Made by a program: the position numbers and the translations under genes. A DNA stretch of 6,779 bases from Candidatus Cloacimonas sp. 4484_140 (lineage in GTDB: Bacteria > Cloacimonadota > Cloacimonadia > JGIOTU-2). Below the pieces are notes generated by a model that had not been told where the DNA came from, ran no database searches, and was given only the letters and a program-made list of their open reading frames with translations. Numbering within the stretch: the stretch's first letter is position 1; each line of letters begins with the position of its first letter. The stretch lies in the NCBI GenBank assembly GCA_002049945.1, contig MVCT01000068.1:1-6779 (forward strand), given 5' to 3'. Positions 5,610 to 6,779 of this stretch are shown in pieces.

Positions 5610-6364
5610 GAAAGCTCCCTCAAACGCTGCTGAATGAACTGCAACGCCATTTTTAGTGTATGTTGATTATCAAAATTATCACATATTTCCTGCAATTTTT
5701 GAGTAGAATATTTCTTCATTTCCATGATCATTTTTGTCATGAGCGGAACGGTTCGCACAATATTATCAACAATAGTTATCTGGGCTTTCTGGGCAGTTCG
5801 GGATAGGGGATTGAGGTCAACAGTTATGACTTTTTTGCCGGATGCCACCAGCGCTTCAGTACGATCTCCATCTTCAAGAGGAACAAACACAACATCTGCA
5901 ATAAAAATACCCTTTTTGGAAACGATCCTGCGCTTGCTTTGAAGCTCTTCGATCTGCACTGTTTCGTCATCTCCCACACCCAGAATTTCTTGTGCGCCAT
6001 GTTCCTTCATGTGCTTCAGAAGTGCATCTTCACGTTCTTTTGTTCGATAAAAAAGGTTTATTTCCAGCGGTGCATCGGTAACTTTGCTCAATTCGATGAT
6101 GTCTTCAGGACAGAGTGCTGCAACATTGCCATTGAGAGAAAACACCGGATGTTCTGCAAGAAGAAGCATTGCACAGGCAGCTTCGGTTGCGAGCTGGGCA
6201 AAGTGCTGCGATTTTTCTCCAATTAGATAATCAAAGCACTCTCCTCTGCCGTGTGCAATAAGTCCTGCTTTTGCGACAAGTCCTTTTTCAAATCCATCAA
6301 TGAGTTTTTCGCGAATATACAGGGATCGTGCTCTTGGGTGGGAATCTGGAACTTCAATTAACAT
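5606..6364 (-). CDS. 4-phosphopantoate--beta-alanine ligase (phosphopantothenate synthetase, archaeal type)
   Basis: The 252-residue product condenses 4-phosphopantoate with beta-alanine using ATP to give 4'-phosphopantothenate. With pantoate kinase it replaces bacterial PanC and CoaA. Recognised (former DUF137 family) by SHPRARSL (8-15), VAKAGLIAHGRGECFDYLIGE split over 30-50, FSLNGNVAAL (75-84), INLFYRT (102-108), ADVVFVPLEDGDRTEALV split over 156-173, VDLNPLSRTA (182-191) and ITIVDNIVRTVP (196-207). The open frame extends to an ATG at 6535, but the start at 6364 is chosen because it has AGGAGG 5 bases upstream, because family conservation begins right after it, and because the longer reading would lie mostly on pantoate kinase code. 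It overlaps the kinase stop by 11 bases and panE by 4. Nothing essential appears to be missing. The last 35 or so residues, after the conserved core, are charged and helical-looking. Confidence 0.95.
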   Translation of the reverse strand: MLIEVPDSHPRARSLYIREKLIDGFEKGLVAKAGLIAHGRGECFDYLIGEKSQHFAQLATEAACAMLLLAEHPVFSLNGNVAALCPEDIIELSKVTDAPLEINLFYRTKEREDALLKHMKEHGAQEILGVGDDETVQIEELQSKRRIVSKKGIFIADVVFVPLEDGDRTEALVASGKKVITVDLNPLSRTAQKAQITIVDNIVRTVPLMTKMIMEMKKYSTQKLQEICDNFDNQHTLKMALQFIQQRLRELS

Positions 6365-6779
6365 GAGGACCTCCTGTGCTGATGTTTGAAATATAGGTTG
6401 TGCCGTATTCATGAAAAATATCCTGTAATTCTGCAACTTTTTCATTTTTTTGAATGCTGAACACACTTTCACCAAAAAGTGGCATGCTGCAGAGAAACCC
6501 ATTTCGTTCCATTTTCTTAATAATACCTGAGACACTCTCAGTCGCTACTTCGATCTTTTTTACAAACCATTGTGATAGCTCGAGAAAGCGTTCCACAGAA
6601 GGATCTTTGAGCAGGTCGTTCACGCAGGTTTTTCCGAATTTGTGAACCTTTTCCATTAATTTTTTATCTGAAAGTGCTTCCTTAGTTTGATATGAACCAA
6701 AGTAGAGAATGACAACTTTATAATCTTCTTCCAGTGGAATTGTTTCAACTTTTCCGATACCGGGACCGCCGAATGCAAC
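6354..6779 (-). CDS. Pantoate kinase, C-terminal part
   Basis: The frame is open from the right edge to TGA at 6354-6356, giving 141 visible residues, roughly the C-terminal half of a GHMP-superfamily kinase; the N-terminus with the main ATP-binding loop lies outside. Pantoate kinase phosphorylates pantoate to 4-phosphopantoate with ATP and is characteristic of Archaea. The visible part begins VAFGGPGIGKVETIPL and later has FLCSMPLFGESVFSI (about residues 95-109 of the visible part), which matches the third GHMP motif as seen in pantoate kinases. The assignment rests on these motifs and on the gene being followed immediately by, and overlapping by 11 bases with, the phosphopantothenate synthetase gene, its usual partner. 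An internal ATG at 6656 is not the start, since coding continues upstream in the same frame. Confidence 0.9.
   Translation of the reverse strand, partial: VAFGGPGIGKVETIPLEEDYKVVILYFGSYQTKEALSDKKLMEKVHKFGKTCVNDLLKDPSVERFLELSQWFVKKIEVATESVSGIIKKMERNGFLCSMPLFGESVFSIQKNEKVAELQDIFHEYGTTYISNISTGGPHVN
6368..6375 (-). promoter_or_regulatory. Strong ribosome binding site of the phosphopantothenate synthetase gene
   Basis: AGGAGGTC lies inside the pantoate kinase gene near its end, with AGGAGG 5 bases before ATG 6364. It is the strongest such site in the window and fixes the start 57 codons inside the longest open frame. Confidence 0.8.

Noticed and set aside
6365..6535. Upstream extension of the phosphopantothenate synthetase to an ATG at 6535
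   Set aside because: The extension overlaps pantoate kinase coding sequence, lacks family similarity, and a strong AGGAGG site marks the later start.

Overview
The window holds most of a minus-strand coenzyme A biosynthesis operon of the archaeal type. It is followed on the left by a decayed IS1595-family insertion sequence and then by the start of an unrelated serine hydrolase gene.

Layout, right to left (direction of transcription): C-terminal half of pantoate kinase (6354-6779, cut by the window edge); 4-phosphopantoate--beta-alanine ligase (5606-6364); ketopantoate reductase panE (4719-5609); a 266-base AT-rich gap with nested inverted repeats (4453-4718); ketopantoate hydroxymethyltransferase panB (3652-4452); an MfnA-type PLP aspartate decarboxylase (2496-3659); fused coaBC (1276-2517). 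Beyond it lie the IS1595-like element on the plus strand (449-1266) with a dead transposase (482-1261), and a minus-strand lipoprotein serine beta-lactamase-like protein (1-410, cut by the left edge).

The genes form a near-continuous route. PanB makes ketopantoate from 2-oxoisovalerate. PanE reduces it to pantoate. Pantoate kinase and the ligase convert pantoate plus beta-alanine to 4'-phosphopantothenate, which is the archaeal replacement for bacterial PanC plus CoaA. The decarboxylase supplies the beta-alanine. CoaBC adds cysteine and decarboxylates to 4'-phosphopantetheine. Only CoaD and CoaE activities are not seen. Neighbouring genes overlap by 4 to 22 bases except at the panE/panB gap, which makes the repeat-rich gap look like an insertion or an internal control region.

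Organism: the kinase/ligase pair, the MfnA-type decarboxylase and the CoaBC sequence variant all point to Archaea. However, every intact CDS whose start is visible has a clear Shine-Dalgarno site, and the left-edge gene encodes a lipobox lipoprotein of bacterial appearance. I therefore read the source as an archaeon with bacterial-derived neighbours, or a bacterium carrying an archaeal-type CoA operon. The window alone cannot decide, and I name no species.
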